Assembly (NCBI RefSeq): GCF_008017455.1 | Contig: NZ_VRTY01000002.1 | Location: 1-64,000, forward strand | DNA length: 64,000 nt | DNA from: Pontibacter qinzhouensis | GTDB lineage: Bacteria; Bacteroidota; Bacteroidia; Cytophagales; Hymenobacteraceae | Direction of reading: 5' to 3' | Part shown: piece after piece, positions 44,991 to 53,681 of the stretch | Position numbering within the stretch: the stretch's first letter is position 1 | Layout of the letters: each line of letters begins with the position of its first letter | Position numbers and translations under genes: made by a program | Notes under the pieces: generated by a model | Databases searched by the model: none | What the model saw: only the letters and a program-made list of their open reading frames with translations | What the model was told of the DNA's origin: nothing

Positions 44991-47054
44991 ATGAAGAAAT
45001 TTTATAATGTAAAGCTGATAATACTTGCCTGCCTGGTAATTTGTTTAGGCTTTTTAACTGCCTGCGACGACGACGATGAAACCATGCCAAACACTGGCCA
45101 GGTAGAACTGCTCAGCTTTGGACCTACCGGTGTGCAGCATGGCGAAGAAATCCGCTTCATTGGCCGCAACCTTACCAAAGTAGATGCCATAGAAATGGCA
45201 GGCGTAACCGTGGCTAAGGCTAGTTTCCTGGAGCAGACGCCGGAGCTTATCCGGCTTGTGGTGCCGCAGGAGGCCATGGCTGGCCTGGTTACCCTGAAGT
45301 TAAGCGGAGGTGAAGAGGTAGTTTCAAAAACAGTTTTGAGTTTTGAAGTTCCCATTACGATTACGGCTGTTACGCCTGAAGCTAAGCCAGGCACCAATAT
45401 CACGATTACCGGCACCAAGCTGAACTGGGTAGAAGGTGTGGTCTTTGAAAGCGACACAGTGGCTGAATTTGTAAGCCAGTCGGCCACGGAACTGGTGTTG
45501 CGGGTGCCGCTAACCGCAAAAACCGGCAAATTGGTATTAGTTGGCGGAGGTACAAAACCCACCTTTGTAGAAACAGAGGAAGAACTGGTAATAACTCTCC
45601 CTGCTGTTACCGCTGTGGCTCCTGCTACGCTGCACAATGGAGAAAACCTGACCATAACCGGCACTAACCTGGACCTGGTGAAGCAGGTGAATTTTACTGG
45701 TGCAGGCAATGTTTCAGTAACCAGCTTTGCAAGTCAAACAGAAACAGAAATTGTTTTGAAAGTGCCTGAAAATGCTGCAAAGGGTGTTCTGACGCTAGTG
45801 GCGCTTTCTGATGAAGAAGTGACAATTACGCAGGAAGTTGTGCTGCACTTGCCAGCTGTAGCCTCACTGGCTCCGACTGCCATAAAGCATGGCGAAAATC
45901 TGACACTAACCGGCACCAACCTGAACCTGGTAAAAGAAATTAAATTTACGGGCGTGGGCGCAGCCAATGTGAGCAGCTTTGTAAGCAAAACCGCTACCCA
46001 ACTCGTAGTAAAGGTGCCGGACAACGCCTCCAAAGGAAAGTTAACGCTAGTGGCAAACTCCGGTGTAGAAGTGCAAACAACACAAGAGCTTACCATTGTG
46101 CTGCCAGCCATTACGTCGGTTTCGCCAAGCCCCGTAGACCCAGGCCAGAACCTGACCATTAATGGCTCGAACCTCGATCTGGTTAAAAGCATTACGTTCC
46201 AGGGGGGAACAGTGGTTTCGACGTTTGTAAGTCAGTCAGCCAACAGCATCGTTGTAAAAGTGCCCATGAATGCCAAAAGAGGAGCCCTGACAATAACTAC
46301 CGTAAAAAATTATGTGATTGAGACGGATGCACAGGTTACAATTGTGTTGCCGGTAATTACCAATGTGGCGCCTGAACCCGTTATAGCAGGAAATTACCTG
46401 ACTATTTCCGGCACAGAGCTTAACCTGGTAAAATCGGTAGTGTTTACAGGTGGTGCTACCGTATCTACGTTTGTAGCCCAGAACGCAACACAAATTGTGC
46501 TTACCGTGCCGGCTGCAGCTAAGACAGGCGTACTCAAGCTTATCACACACTCAAACTTCGAGGTAACGACCGACAAACAGGCGCAGATCGGAACAGAAGC
46601 TCCCAATATCTCCTACTACATCTATAACGATGCCTTGCGGTCTGAAAAGGACGATGAGTGGCAGAAATGGGGTGGCTGGGGTACCACCAGTCAGGACCTG
46701 GAAAGCACCGAACGTGTAAGCAGAGGCACAAAAGCCATTAAGGTGGTTTACAACGATGCCTACGGTGCCCTGCAGCTGCACCCGAATAACCCGAAAGCGC
46801 TTGCAGGTTATACCCACCTGGTACTGTACGTATACGGTGGCTCCGGCGACAACCGCATGGCTATACAGCTTAAAACCACTTCTGGTGCTTATTCTGCGGA
46901 ACCTAGCTTCACCCTGAAGCAAGGCGAGTGGCAAAAAGTTGAAATAGCCTTAAGTGAGTTCGGCGATATTTCGGCAGGTATTTCAGAGTTTATGGTTAAG
47001 AATTATGGCACTAACCCAAATACAGTTTTCATAGACGATATGGGATTAAGGTAA
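44991..47054 (+). CDS. Six-repeat TIG lipoprotein with C-terminal carbohydrate-binding-like domain
   Basis: The 687-residue lipoprotein (lipobox LTAC, Cys25, then DDDDE) contains six consecutive IPT/TIG-like domains of about 80 residues each (roughly 38-525). Repeats 3 to 6 share the frame LTITGTNLDLVKQVNFTG, FVSQSATELVLRVP and KGKLTLV. A C-terminal beta-sandwich (about 535-687, WQKWGGWGTTSQDLESTERVSRG to FIDDMGLR) looks like a carbohydrate-binding module. The array would work as a long stalk displaying the binding module away from the membrane. It ends the susCD-SGBP unit at the terminator 47074-47105. Confidence 0.85.
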   Translation: MKKFYNVKLIILACLVICLGFLTACDDDDETMPNTGQVELLSFGPTGVQHGEEIRFIGRNLTKVDAIEMAGVTVAKASFLEQTPELIRLVVPQEAMAGLVTLKLSGGEEVVSKTVLSFEVPITITAVTPEAKPGTNITITGTKLNWVEGVVFESDTVAEFVSQSATELVLRVPLTAKTGKLVLVGGGTKPTFVETEEELVITLPAVTAVAPATLHNGENLTITGTNLDLVKQVNFTGAGNVSVTSFASQTETEIVLKVPENAAKGVLTLVALSDEEVTITQEVVLHLPAVASLAPTAIKHGENLTLTGTNLNLVKEIKFTGVGAANVSSFVSKTATQLVVKVPDNASKGKLTLVANSGVEVQTTQELTIVLPAITSVSPSPVDPGQNLTINGSNLDLVKSITFQGGTVVSTFVSQSANSIVVKVPMNAKRGALTITTVKNYVIETDAQVTIVLPVITNVAPEPVIAGNYLTISGTELNLVKSVVFTGGATVSTFVAQNATQIVLTVPAAAKTGVLKLITHSNFEVTTDKQAQIGTEAPNISYYIYNDALRSEKDDEWQKWGGWGTTSQDLESTERVSRGTKAIKVVYNDAYGALQLHPNNPKALAGYTHLVLYVYGGSGDNRMAIQLKTTSGAYSAEPSFTLKQGEWQKVEIALSEFGDISAGISEFMVKNYGTNPNTVFIDDMGLR

Positions 47055-47073
47055 GAACGTCAAGTAAATTCAG

Positions 47074-47105
47074 AAGAGGGAGAGTGGCAATACTCTTCCT
47101 CTTTT
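47074..47105 (+). terminator. Terminator ending the susCD-SGBP transcript
   Basis: AAGAGGGAGAGT pairs with ACTCTTCCTCTT (one G-U pair) around a six-base loop, followed by TT. It separates the binding-protein genes from the enzyme genes. Confidence 0.65.
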
Positions 47106-47156
47106 ATACCCATTGCCTCTTTGGTTAGATGCAGATAACAACTACAATCTAAGTGC

Positions 47157-47214
47157 TACCCTTGGAAGGAAAAAGGGATAAAACCTTTGGAAGGCCACTT
47201 TCATTAGAAAAATA
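47157..47214 (-). repeat. 58-bp dispersed element, copy 14
   Basis: It begins TACCCTTG, has CTTTGGAAGGCC and ends in a slightly altered terminus (AGAAAAATATT). It lies just past the terminator. Confidence 0.8.
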
Positions 47215-47314
47215 TTATTTAGATGCTTATAGGTTAGTGCCCTGCATTTTTTGATTTGAGTATCTGGTAATTTGAAGACTGAGAAGTTTTGAATGAGTGT
47301 TGACGAGGAGGAGT

Positions 47315-47328
47315 GATTACCGGTAATC
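47315..47328. promoter_or_regulatory. 14-bp perfect palindrome upstream of GH26
   Basis: GATTACCGGTAATC is a perfect palindrome about 140 bp before the GH26 start and is a candidate operator. The regulator is unknown. Confidence 0.4.
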
Positions 47329-47469
47329 TAACCTTCTAACCAGTTCAAATCAAGGTTCTGCCTCTTTATAGATATTAGAGGTGTTTATCAAAGGTTATTA
47401 AAAACATTTTATGGTATGCTGAAGTGCCGCCTTTAAGTAAGCGTTAACCCTAAAAAATGAGCCACCAAA

Positions 47470-49146
47470 ATGCTGAAACTTCAGAAAATAAGCATGAACA
47501 GGATAGTTAGAACAGCCTTTTTTCTGGTGCTGGTATACCTGGTAAGGCCAGATGCGCTTGCTCAGAAATATGAGGCAGAAGGCGCACGCCTGGCAGGTGG
47601 TGCCTCTAAAATAAACTGTGCTTCTTGTTCAGGTGGCGCTGCCGTAGCTCAAGGCGAGGGTAGCTTAACGTTTGCCATCTCACTGCCGACTGAAGGCTTT
47701 TATAATATTACTGTAAGAGCATCGGCTCCTAATGGCGAAAAAACAAATATTATCTCTCTGAATGGGGTGTCTGCAGACTTTCATTTACCTAATAATCCGC
47801 AATATGGTAGCCACAAGGTAGTAAATACGTACAAGCTGGCGGCTGGCGCGCACACACTGGCCATAAAGAAATCGTGGGGCTGGATTAACATAGATTATAT
47901 TGAACTGGAGAAGGTAAATGCCACAGACCGTTTCAACCTGAACCAGACGCTCGTTACACCAAATGCAACAGCAGAGGCTACAGCCCTTTATAACTTCCTG
48001 CTCGATAACTACAGTAAAAAAATCATATCGGGTGTGATGACGCTCAACAGCATGGACGAGGTAAACTGGCTCAAGCAAAACACTGGCAAAGAGCCAGCCC
48101 TGCTCGGCCTTGATTTTATGCACAGCGGCCGCAACTACAGCTGGTACAATAGCAAAGAACCCATTAACGATGCCAAAAGCTGGTACAACCGCAACGGCAT
48201 ACCCAACCTGATGTGGCATTGGCGAGACCCTTCTCGGGCGACGGAAGAGTTTTATGCCCGAAATTCAGGCAAGCCAAACGGAACAGTTTTCGATATTTCC
48301 AAAGTCTCGGATCAAAACTCAGCAGCCTACAAAGCCATGCTGGCCGATATAGATTATATTTCCGTTTTGCTGAAGGAGCTGCAGGACCATAACGTACCAG
48401 TTATCTGGAGGCCCCTGCACGAGGCGGCAGGTGGCTGGTTCTGGTGGGGCACCAAAGGTCCGGAGCCGCTTAAAGCATTGTGGCAGCTGATGTACAACCG
48501 CATGGTTCACCACCACGGGCTGCGTAACCTGATCTGGGTCTGGACGAGAGAGCCCGGAGATGATGCCTGGTATCCGGGCGATGAATATGTAGACATAGTT
48601 GGCCGTGATATTTACAAAGATGGAGACCACAGCTCCCACGCCATAGAATTTAACAACCTGAACGCCTTGTATGGCGGCAAAAAAATGATTGCATTGAGCG
48701 AGGTGGGTTCCTTTCCGGATGTAGATAACCTGGTGCAGGATGGTGCAGCCTGGTCCTGGTTCATGCCCTGGTATGGAAATTATACGCGCAGCAGCCAGTA
48801 CAATTCACTGGACCTCTGGAAGAAAATGTTTGCCCATGATTACGTAATTACCCTCGATGAAATGCCTGCTCTGAAGACCTACACCCGGCCCGTTACCACC
48901 GGCAGCAAAGATAAGATGGCAGAACCGGCCACCTTTGAAGCCTACCCGACCAAAATAGTGGACAAACTGATGCTAAGCAGCCAGCGAAACCTGGGCAACA
49001 TCAAAATCTACAATCTGTTGGGGCAATTGGTAAAAGAGCAGTTCGTTCAAGGCACTTCTACTGTTGTATCGTTTGCCGGATTTCCTTCGGGGGTATACCT
49101 GGTGGAGGTGCCACAACAAGGTACCCTGAAAGTAATAAAAGAGTAA
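47470..49146 (+). CDS. GH26 endo-beta-1,4-mannanase with N-terminal CBM and T9SS domain
   Basis: This is predicted to cut the mannan backbone outside the cell. The product is 558 residues: a signal peptide (ATG at codon 9, 47494, may be the true start; cleavage after DALAQ), a CBM35/6-like module (about 33-147, YEAEGARL to WINIDYIELE), and a GH26 barrel (about 160-470). The acid/base is Glu318 in RPLHEAAGGWFWWG and the nucleophile Glu411 in ALSEVG. A T9SS type A sorting domain ends the protein (about 490-558, IYNLLGQLVKEQF). It is the only mannan-PUL enzyme here with a visible T9SS signal. Confidence 0.93.
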   Translation: MLKLQKISMNRIVRTAFFLVLVYLVRPDALAQKYEAEGARLAGGASKINCASCSGGAAVAQGEGSLTFAISLPTEGFYNITVRASAPNGEKTNIISLNGVSADFHLPNNPQYGSHKVVNTYKLAAGAHTLAIKKSWGWINIDYIELEKVNATDRFNLNQTLVTPNATAEATALYNFLLDNYSKKIISGVMTLNSMDEVNWLKQNTGKEPALLGLDFMHSGRNYSWYNSKEPINDAKSWYNRNGIPNLMWHWRDPSRATEEFYARNSGKPNGTVFDISKVSDQNSAAYKAMLADIDYISVLLKELQDHNVPVIWRPLHEAAGGWFWWGTKGPEPLKALWQLMYNRMVHHHGLRNLIWVWTREPGDDAWYPGDEYVDIVGRDIYKDGDHSSHAIEFNNLNALYGGKKMIALSEVGSFPDVDNLVQDGAAWSWFMPWYGNYTRSSQYNSLDLWKKMFAHDYVITLDEMPALKTYTRPVTTGSKDKMAEPATFEAYPTKIVDKLMLSSQRNLGNIKIYNLLGQLVKEQFVQGTSTVVSFAGFPSGVYLVEVPQQGTLKVIKE

Positions 49147-49210
49147 CCTGATAATTTGCTTTCCGGAGCGGCTGGAGCAGGTAGGTAGAAAGTAAGGTTT
49201 TCAGACAAAG

Positions 49211-49269
49211 AAGCCTTGGAGCTCAAAAGGCATTTTCACCTTTGGAAGGCAGTTTTCATTCAAATAATT
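49211..49269 (-). repeat. 58-bp dispersed element, copy 15
   Basis: Its CAAGGGTA-type end has drifted (AAGCCTTG on the plus strand), but CTTTGGAAGGC and TTCAAATAATT are intact. It lies between the GH26 and GH9 genes. Confidence 0.7.
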
Positions 49270-49364
49270 TCTGTAGGTGCTGTTATTCTTGAAATGGTTT
49301 CACATTTTCCCTCTGCTTCAACTTCAAAAGGGCCTGTTTAAAATTTCATCAATCCAAAGACCTT

Positions 49365-51161
49365 ATGCCAAATAAATACGCCTTACAAGTTTTCTTCTCT
49401 GGCATCGTTTGCCTGGGCTTTGCTTGTTCATCTCCACGGCAGGCAACCGTTGCTATGGAAAACGAACTGACCGAAAACATTCACCTGAACCAGGTTGGCT
49501 TTTATCTATCCGCACCCAAAATAGCCATCGTTACAGGTGAGACCGGAGGAGACACCTTCTACCTTAAAACATCTGACCTGTCTGAAACGGTTTTCACTGG
49601 CCGGCTGGCAGAAGCCAGGGCAGGAGAATACTCGCAGAAACAGACGCGCCTGGCCGATTTTTCTGATTTCTCCGCCACCGGAAACTTTGTACTGGTAGTG
49701 CCAGGGGTAGGGCATTCTTTTGCTTTTGATGTGAAGCAGGAGGTGCATAAAGAATTGGCGGCGGCTGCCCTGAAAGGATTTTACTTCCAGCGTGCCTCCA
49801 CCGACCTCCAACCTGAGTACGCAGGTAAATGGCACCGGCCTGCAGGTCACCCCGACAGCGAGGTGCTGGTTCATCCGTCAGCCGCTACTGCTCAGCGACC
49901 AGCAGGTACGGTCATTTCATCAGCAAAAGGCTGGTATGATGCCGGAGATTACAACAAGTATATCGTGAACAGCGGTATTACCATGGGCACGCTGTTAGCA
50001 GCTTACGAAGATTTTCCGGATTACTTTCAGCAGCAGCAGCTGAATATTCCAGAGAGCGGCAACAAGGTGCCTGACCTGCTGGATGAAGTGCTTTGGAACC
50101 TCCGCTGGATGCTTACGATGCAGGACCCTGGCGATGGAGGCGTTTACCATAAACTGACGAACCCGGCTTTTGACGGTATGGTGATGCCTTCTGAAGCCAA
50201 TGGCGTACGGTATGTGGTGCAGAAAGGAACTGCCGCCACCCTCGACTTTGCTGCTGTTATGGCCCAGGCCAGCCGCGTTTACAAACCGTTTGAAAGTACA
50301 TTTCCTGGTTTATCAGATTCCTGCCTGGTTGCGGCTACAAAAGCCTGGGAGTGGGCGCAGCAAAACCCAGCTATCCTGTACCAACAGGACGACCTGAACA
50401 AGCGATTCGAACCAGCTATAAGCACAGGAGCTTATGGCGATTCAGACCTGACGGATGAATTTATCTGGGCAGCCTCCGAATTATACGTTACTACCAAAAA
50501 CGCTGCGTATTACCGGGCTGTAAAACTGTTTCCTGATGCCAACATGCCATTGCCGGGCTGGAACCAGGTACGTTTGCTCGGTTATTATTCTTTGGTTCGG
50601 CATGCCCGCAACCTTACGCCAGAGGCTCAAAAAGACGAGCCCGAACTAAAAAAACGGCTACTGCGCTTTGCAGATGAGTTATTGGAGGGTGCTGCTGACC
50701 GGTCGTATGGCACCGTGATGGGGAAATCGGAGAAGGATTACATCTGGGGTAGCAGTTCAGTGGCTGCTAACCAGGGAATCGCCTTGCTGCAGGCATACAA
50801 TGTTACGTCAGAAAAAAAATACCTGCACGGAGCGCTCTCTAACCTCGATTACCTGTTGGGGCGCAATGCCACCGGCTATTCTTTTGTAACCGGCTTCGGA
50901 GAAAAATCCACACTTCATCCGCATCACCGGCCTTCGGTAGCCGATGGCATTCCGGAGCCTGTGCCAGGCCTGCTGTCTGGCGGCACAAACGCCAGAGCAA
51001 ATCAACAGGACAAGTGTACCACCTACCGCTCTGAATTCCCGGATGAAATGTATACCGATGATGATTGCTCCTACGCCTCGAATGAGATTGCCATCAACTG
51101 GAATGCCCCACTTGTATACTTAGCCGCCGCACTGGAAGCCCTGCAACAGGAAAAGGAGTGA
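49365..51161 (+). CDS. GH9 endo-beta-1,4-glucanase lipoprotein
   Basis: GH9 enzymes hydrolyse beta-1,4-glucosidic bonds by inversion. In a mannan locus it would attack the glucose-containing stretches of glucomannan. The 598-residue product has a lipobox (GFAC, Cys21), an N-terminal CelD-type Ig-like domain (about 36-125, IHLNQVGFYLSAPKIAIV), and an (alpha/alpha)6 catalytic domain (about 130-598). Catalytic residues are Asp192 and Asp195 in GWYDAGDYNKY and Glu574 in SNEIAINWNAPLVY; HHRPS (about 525) is the second conserved block. It is surface-anchored or periplasmic rather than released. Confidence 0.93.
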   Translation: MPNKYALQVFFSGIVCLGFACSSPRQATVAMENELTENIHLNQVGFYLSAPKIAIVTGETGGDTFYLKTSDLSETVFTGRLAEARAGEYSQKQTRLADFSDFSATGNFVLVVPGVGHSFAFDVKQEVHKELAAAALKGFYFQRASTDLQPEYAGKWHRPAGHPDSEVLVHPSAATAQRPAGTVISSAKGWYDAGDYNKYIVNSGITMGTLLAAYEDFPDYFQQQQLNIPESGNKVPDLLDEVLWNLRWMLTMQDPGDGGVYHKLTNPAFDGMVMPSEANGVRYVVQKGTAATLDFAAVMAQASRVYKPFESTFPGLSDSCLVAATKAWEWAQQNPAILYQQDDLNKRFEPAISTGAYGDSDLTDEFIWAASELYVTTKNAAYYRAVKLFPDANMPLPGWNQVRLLGYYSLVRHARNLTPEAQKDEPELKKRLLRFADELLEGAADRSYGTVMGKSEKDYIWGSSSVAANQGIALLQAYNVTSEKKYLHGALSNLDYLLGRNATGYSFVTGFGEKSTLHPHHRPSVADGIPEPVPGLLSGGTNARANQQDKCTTYRSEFPDEMYTDDDCSYASNEIAINWNAPLVYLAAALEALQQEKE

Positions 51162-51208
51162 GCTAAAATAAACGCTGAAGTAGCTGATCTTACAAGATTT
51201 AATAAAGG

Positions 51209-51266
51209 AATTATTCAAATGAAAAAAGCCTTCCAAAGCTTTTTCTGAAATTTTAAGTCAAGGGTA
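51209..51266 (+). repeat. 58-bp dispersed element, copy 16
   Basis: It begins AATTATTCAAATGAAAA, has AGCCTTCCAAAGC and ends CAAGGGTA, 47 bp past the GH9 stop. An AAAAAGC/GCTTTTT stem is possible. Confidence 0.9.
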
Positions 51267-51356
51267 AGCAGCTAGTTTATTTGTAAATTAGAAATTGATG
51301 TTACGCACCTTCAAGTATGCAGCATTTTTTGGTTAGTTCTAATACATTTGGTAAAA

Positions 51357-51465
51357 GCTTCATCCGGTGCCCTTAGACTTTCATTTTTCATTGTAGAAGT
51401 CTTAGCGCTCACGGCCGCGGAGCCAAAACTATGAAACAGTTAAGCCTAAGGGCACCGGATGGAAC
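51357..51465. repeat. MITE-like palindromic element, copy 2
   Basis: CATCCGGTGCCCTTAG (51361-51376) is repeated in perfect inversion as CTAAGGGCACCGGATG (51446-51461). The interior shares CTTAGCGMTCRCGGC, at the same 44-bp offset, with the copy at 35591. No coding capacity is present. Confidence 0.8.
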
Positions 51466-51598
51466 AGTTGCTAAAAGCGCTGGAACTATATTAACAGTGC
51501 CTTGATATTTTAAAATTTAAAGGGAATAGTAATTAGTTCTTCAGCATTTGTAGTATTTAGTTTATTCAAGGCCGGGAGATTTTAACTGCCTTTATTTT

Positions 51599-52762
51599 AT
51601 GATAAAATTATGGAACATGCCTAAAATCACGCTGCTACTTATAGTTAGTTTACTTGCGGCTGTAGCAGGGGCACAGGCCCAAAAAGTTCAGCTAATCGAC
51701 AAACAGGCTACGAGAGAAACAAAGGCACTTTACCAGAACCTTTGGCGGTTATCCGGAAAGCATACACTTTTTGGGCACCAGCACGCAACTGAATACGGGC
51801 ACGGATGGGCAGGAGAAGCAGGACGATCAGATGTGAAATCGGTTACAGGGTCTCATCCGGCTGTCATTGGAGTCGATTTCAGCGGCTTCTCGGGTAGCTC
51901 CCCGGAGGCCATGGAGAGAGCGAAAGAGGCTGTCCGGCAAAATGTTGTAGACACGTACAACAGAGGCGGCATTACCACAGTGGCCTGGCATTTTAATAAC
52001 CCGGTTTCTGAAGGAGGCTTTTACTGGAAAGATTCTGTGTCGCTTCCTGCCGTTAAGTATATAATTCCGGGGGGAGAGGCACATGCGCAGTACAAAGTAA
52101 TACTAAATGGAATCGGAGAGTGGGCCCACAGCATTAAAGGAGAAGATGGTGCGTTGGTCCCTGTCATTTTCAGGCCCTACCACGAGTTCGATGGCGATTG
52201 GTTCTGGTGGGGAAAAGCCCACACCTCCCGCGAAGATTTTATTCAGTTATGGCGATTTACGGTTACTTATTTAAGAGACAGCCTGCAGGTGCATAATTTT
52301 ATCTACGCCTTCTCGCCCGATAACAGGTTTAATTCTGAAGCGGAGTTTCTGGAGCGCTACCCCGGCGACGACTGGGTAGACATGGTCGGCATGGATAATT
52401 ATGCCGATGTAGGCCGCGACCAGTACGACATCGAAACAGCTACCAGGAAACTTAAAATCGTATCGGATTATGCGGTTAAAAAGAAAAAGCTGGCTGCTTT
52501 TACCGAAACAGGGCTGGAGTCTATTCCGAACAAAACCTGGTGGACAAAAACGCTGTTGCCCATCCTAAAAGCAGAAGGCATGCGGCTGGCTTACGTACTT
52601 GTCTGGCGAAACGACATTTGGAGCCCGACGCACTATTACGCTCCTTACCCAGGGCATGGCAGCGTCCCGGATTTTATGGAGTTTTACCACGACCCTTTCT
52701 CTTTGTTCGAAAAGGACCTTGGTGCCATTTATAAGCGGAAGAAGTTTTTAGGCGTTTTTTGA
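51599..52762 (+). CDS. GH26 beta-mannanase (single domain, exported), second paralogue
   Basis: This is a 387-residue GH26 enzyme. The export signal most naturally begins at Met7 (51617, MPKITLLLIVSLLAAVAGAQAQ), without a lipobox Cys, so it should be periplasmic. Family motifs are LFGHQHATEYG (58-68), VAWHFNNP (128-135), FRPYHEFDGDWFWWG with acid/base Glu196, and FTETGLE with nucleophile Glu303. It resembles the third GH26 (54304-55446) far more than the first, and the same layout is seen in periplasmic Bacteroidota GH26 enzymes that trim manno-oligosaccharides. It is convergent with the AraC gene. Confidence 0.93.
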   Translation: MIKLWNMPKITLLLIVSLLAAVAGAQAQKVQLIDKQATRETKALYQNLWRLSGKHTLFGHQHATEYGHGWAGEAGRSDVKSVTGSHPAVIGVDFSGFSGSSPEAMERAKEAVRQNVVDTYNRGGITTVAWHFNNPVSEGGFYWKDSVSLPAVKYIIPGGEAHAQYKVILNGIGEWAHSIKGEDGALVPVIFRPYHEFDGDWFWWGKAHTSREDFIQLWRFTVTYLRDSLQVHNFIYAFSPDNRFNSEAEFLERYPGDDWVDMVGMDNYADVGRDQYDIETATRKLKIVSDYAVKKKKLAAFTETGLESIPNKTWWTKTLLPILKAEGMRLAYVLVWRNDIWSPTHYYAPYPGHGSVPDFMEFYHDPFSLFEKDLGAIYKRKKFLGVF

Positions 52763-52808
52763 TTGTGGGAGTTCAGATTTATAATTTCGTGTGGGTAAAA
52801 TCATCCTG

Positions 52809-53681
52809 CTAAATAAAGACTCTTACCCCAGAGTAATTCTGGCGGAACTCAGAAGGAGTGCAGCCATTTTTCTTCTTAAAAATCCGGTTGAAGTATGATA
52901 GATTGTTGAAACCGCATTTGTAGGAAACTTCAGAAATTGTATCAGTCGTGTCGATGAGCATACGGGAGGCATGGCCCAGGCGAATCTCGTTGAGGCTGTC
53001 AATAAAGGTTTTTCCGGTACACTTTTTAATGAACCTGCTGAACGAAACTTCCGGCATACTGACCACTTTAGAGACATCCGCCAGCGAAACATCTTTATTA
53101 TAGTAGGTCTGCATGTATTCAAAGGCTTTTTCTATGCGCCGGCTGTGGTAATTAATCTGGTCGGTGGTGAAGGTGCTGTTAGAGAGGGTCCGCATATTGC
53201 GCGAGGTAGACAGATCGTGGAGAATAGAAATAAGCTCCAGCACCGAGTCGAACCCGCTTTTTTGGGTTAGCTGCTCCAGCCGGGGCTGAAAAGCTTCTTT
53301 TGTTTCTCTGGAGAAGGAAATGCCTTTACTGGCTCGCTCCAGCAACGACCGAATAAAGTTTAGCTGGTTACGTCGCAAAAATTTCTCATCGAACAGGTCG
53401 CGGTGAAACTGAAGCGTAATCTCGTAAATCTTGTCGCTCCTGCACTCGTGTGTAAACCAGCCGTGTGGCAGGTTGCTCCCGACCAGTACCAGATCCAGGT
53501 CGTCAATAACTTCGACATGGTCTCCCACAATGCGCTTGGTACCGGCAGCATTGGAAATGAAGTTAAGCTCAAATTCTTCGTGGTTATGTAAAGGGAAATC
53601 GAAACCTTGTTTCACTCTCGAAAAAATGGTGAAACAGTCGTTCTGAGTTAGTGGCGTTATTTCTCTGTAAATGCTGCTCAT
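52809..53681 (-). CDS. AraC-family transcriptional regulator with cupin sensor domain
   Basis: This is the likely local regulator of the mannan PUL. The 290-residue soluble protein has an N-terminal cupin-like sugar-sensing domain (about 15-105, FDFPLHNHEEFELNFI) and a C-terminal pair of helix-turn-helix motifs (about 185-285: DVSLADVSKVVSMPEVSFSRFIKKCTG and ISEVSYKCGFNNLSYFNRIFKK, then GCTPSEFRQN). It stands between the second and third GH26 genes on the opposite strand and is divergent from the third GH26 operon, so it may control that operon as well as itself. A soluble AraC replaces the HTCS sensors usual in Bacteroides mannan loci. Confidence 0.92.
   Translation of the reverse strand: MSSIYREITPLTQNDCFTIFSRVKQGFDFPLHNHEEFELNFISNAAGTKRIVGDHVEVIDDLDLVLVGSNLPHGWFTHECRSDKIYEITLQFHRDLFDEKFLRRNQLNFIRSLLERASKGISFSRETKEAFQPRLEQLTQKSGFDSVLELISILHDLSTSRNMRTLSNSTFTTDQINYHSRRIEKAFEYMQTYYNKDVSLADVSKVVSMPEVSFSRFIKKCTGKTFIDSLNEIRLGHASRMLIDTTDTISEVSYKCGFNNLSYFNRIFKKKNGCTPSEFRQNYSGVRVFI

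Larger units (their letters stand above)
47055..47469. other. Intergenic region before the first GH26 gene
   Basis: It contains a terminator (47074-47105), element copy 14 (47157-47214) and a palindrome (47315-47328). A GTTCAAATC at 47340-47348 resembles a tRNA T-loop but no tRNA fold surrounds it. Confidence 0.55.
51162..51598. other. Intergenic region with element copy 16 and a MITE-like palindrome
   Basis: It contains the 58-bp element at 51209-51266 and the inverted-repeat element at 51357-51465. No ORF is supported. Confidence 0.6.

Noticed and set aside
47340..47348. tRNA gene suggested by GTTCAAATC
   Set aside because: The flanking bases do not form a T-stem, and no acceptor or anticodon arm can be built around it. 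No other intergenic region shows a tRNA fold either.
4873..51266. The 58-bp elements as intrinsic terminators
   Set aside because: A few copies can fold (12, 16, 3), but most lack a stable stem plus T-tract, several lie beyond another clear terminator, and the conserved CAAGGGTA end is not explained by termination.
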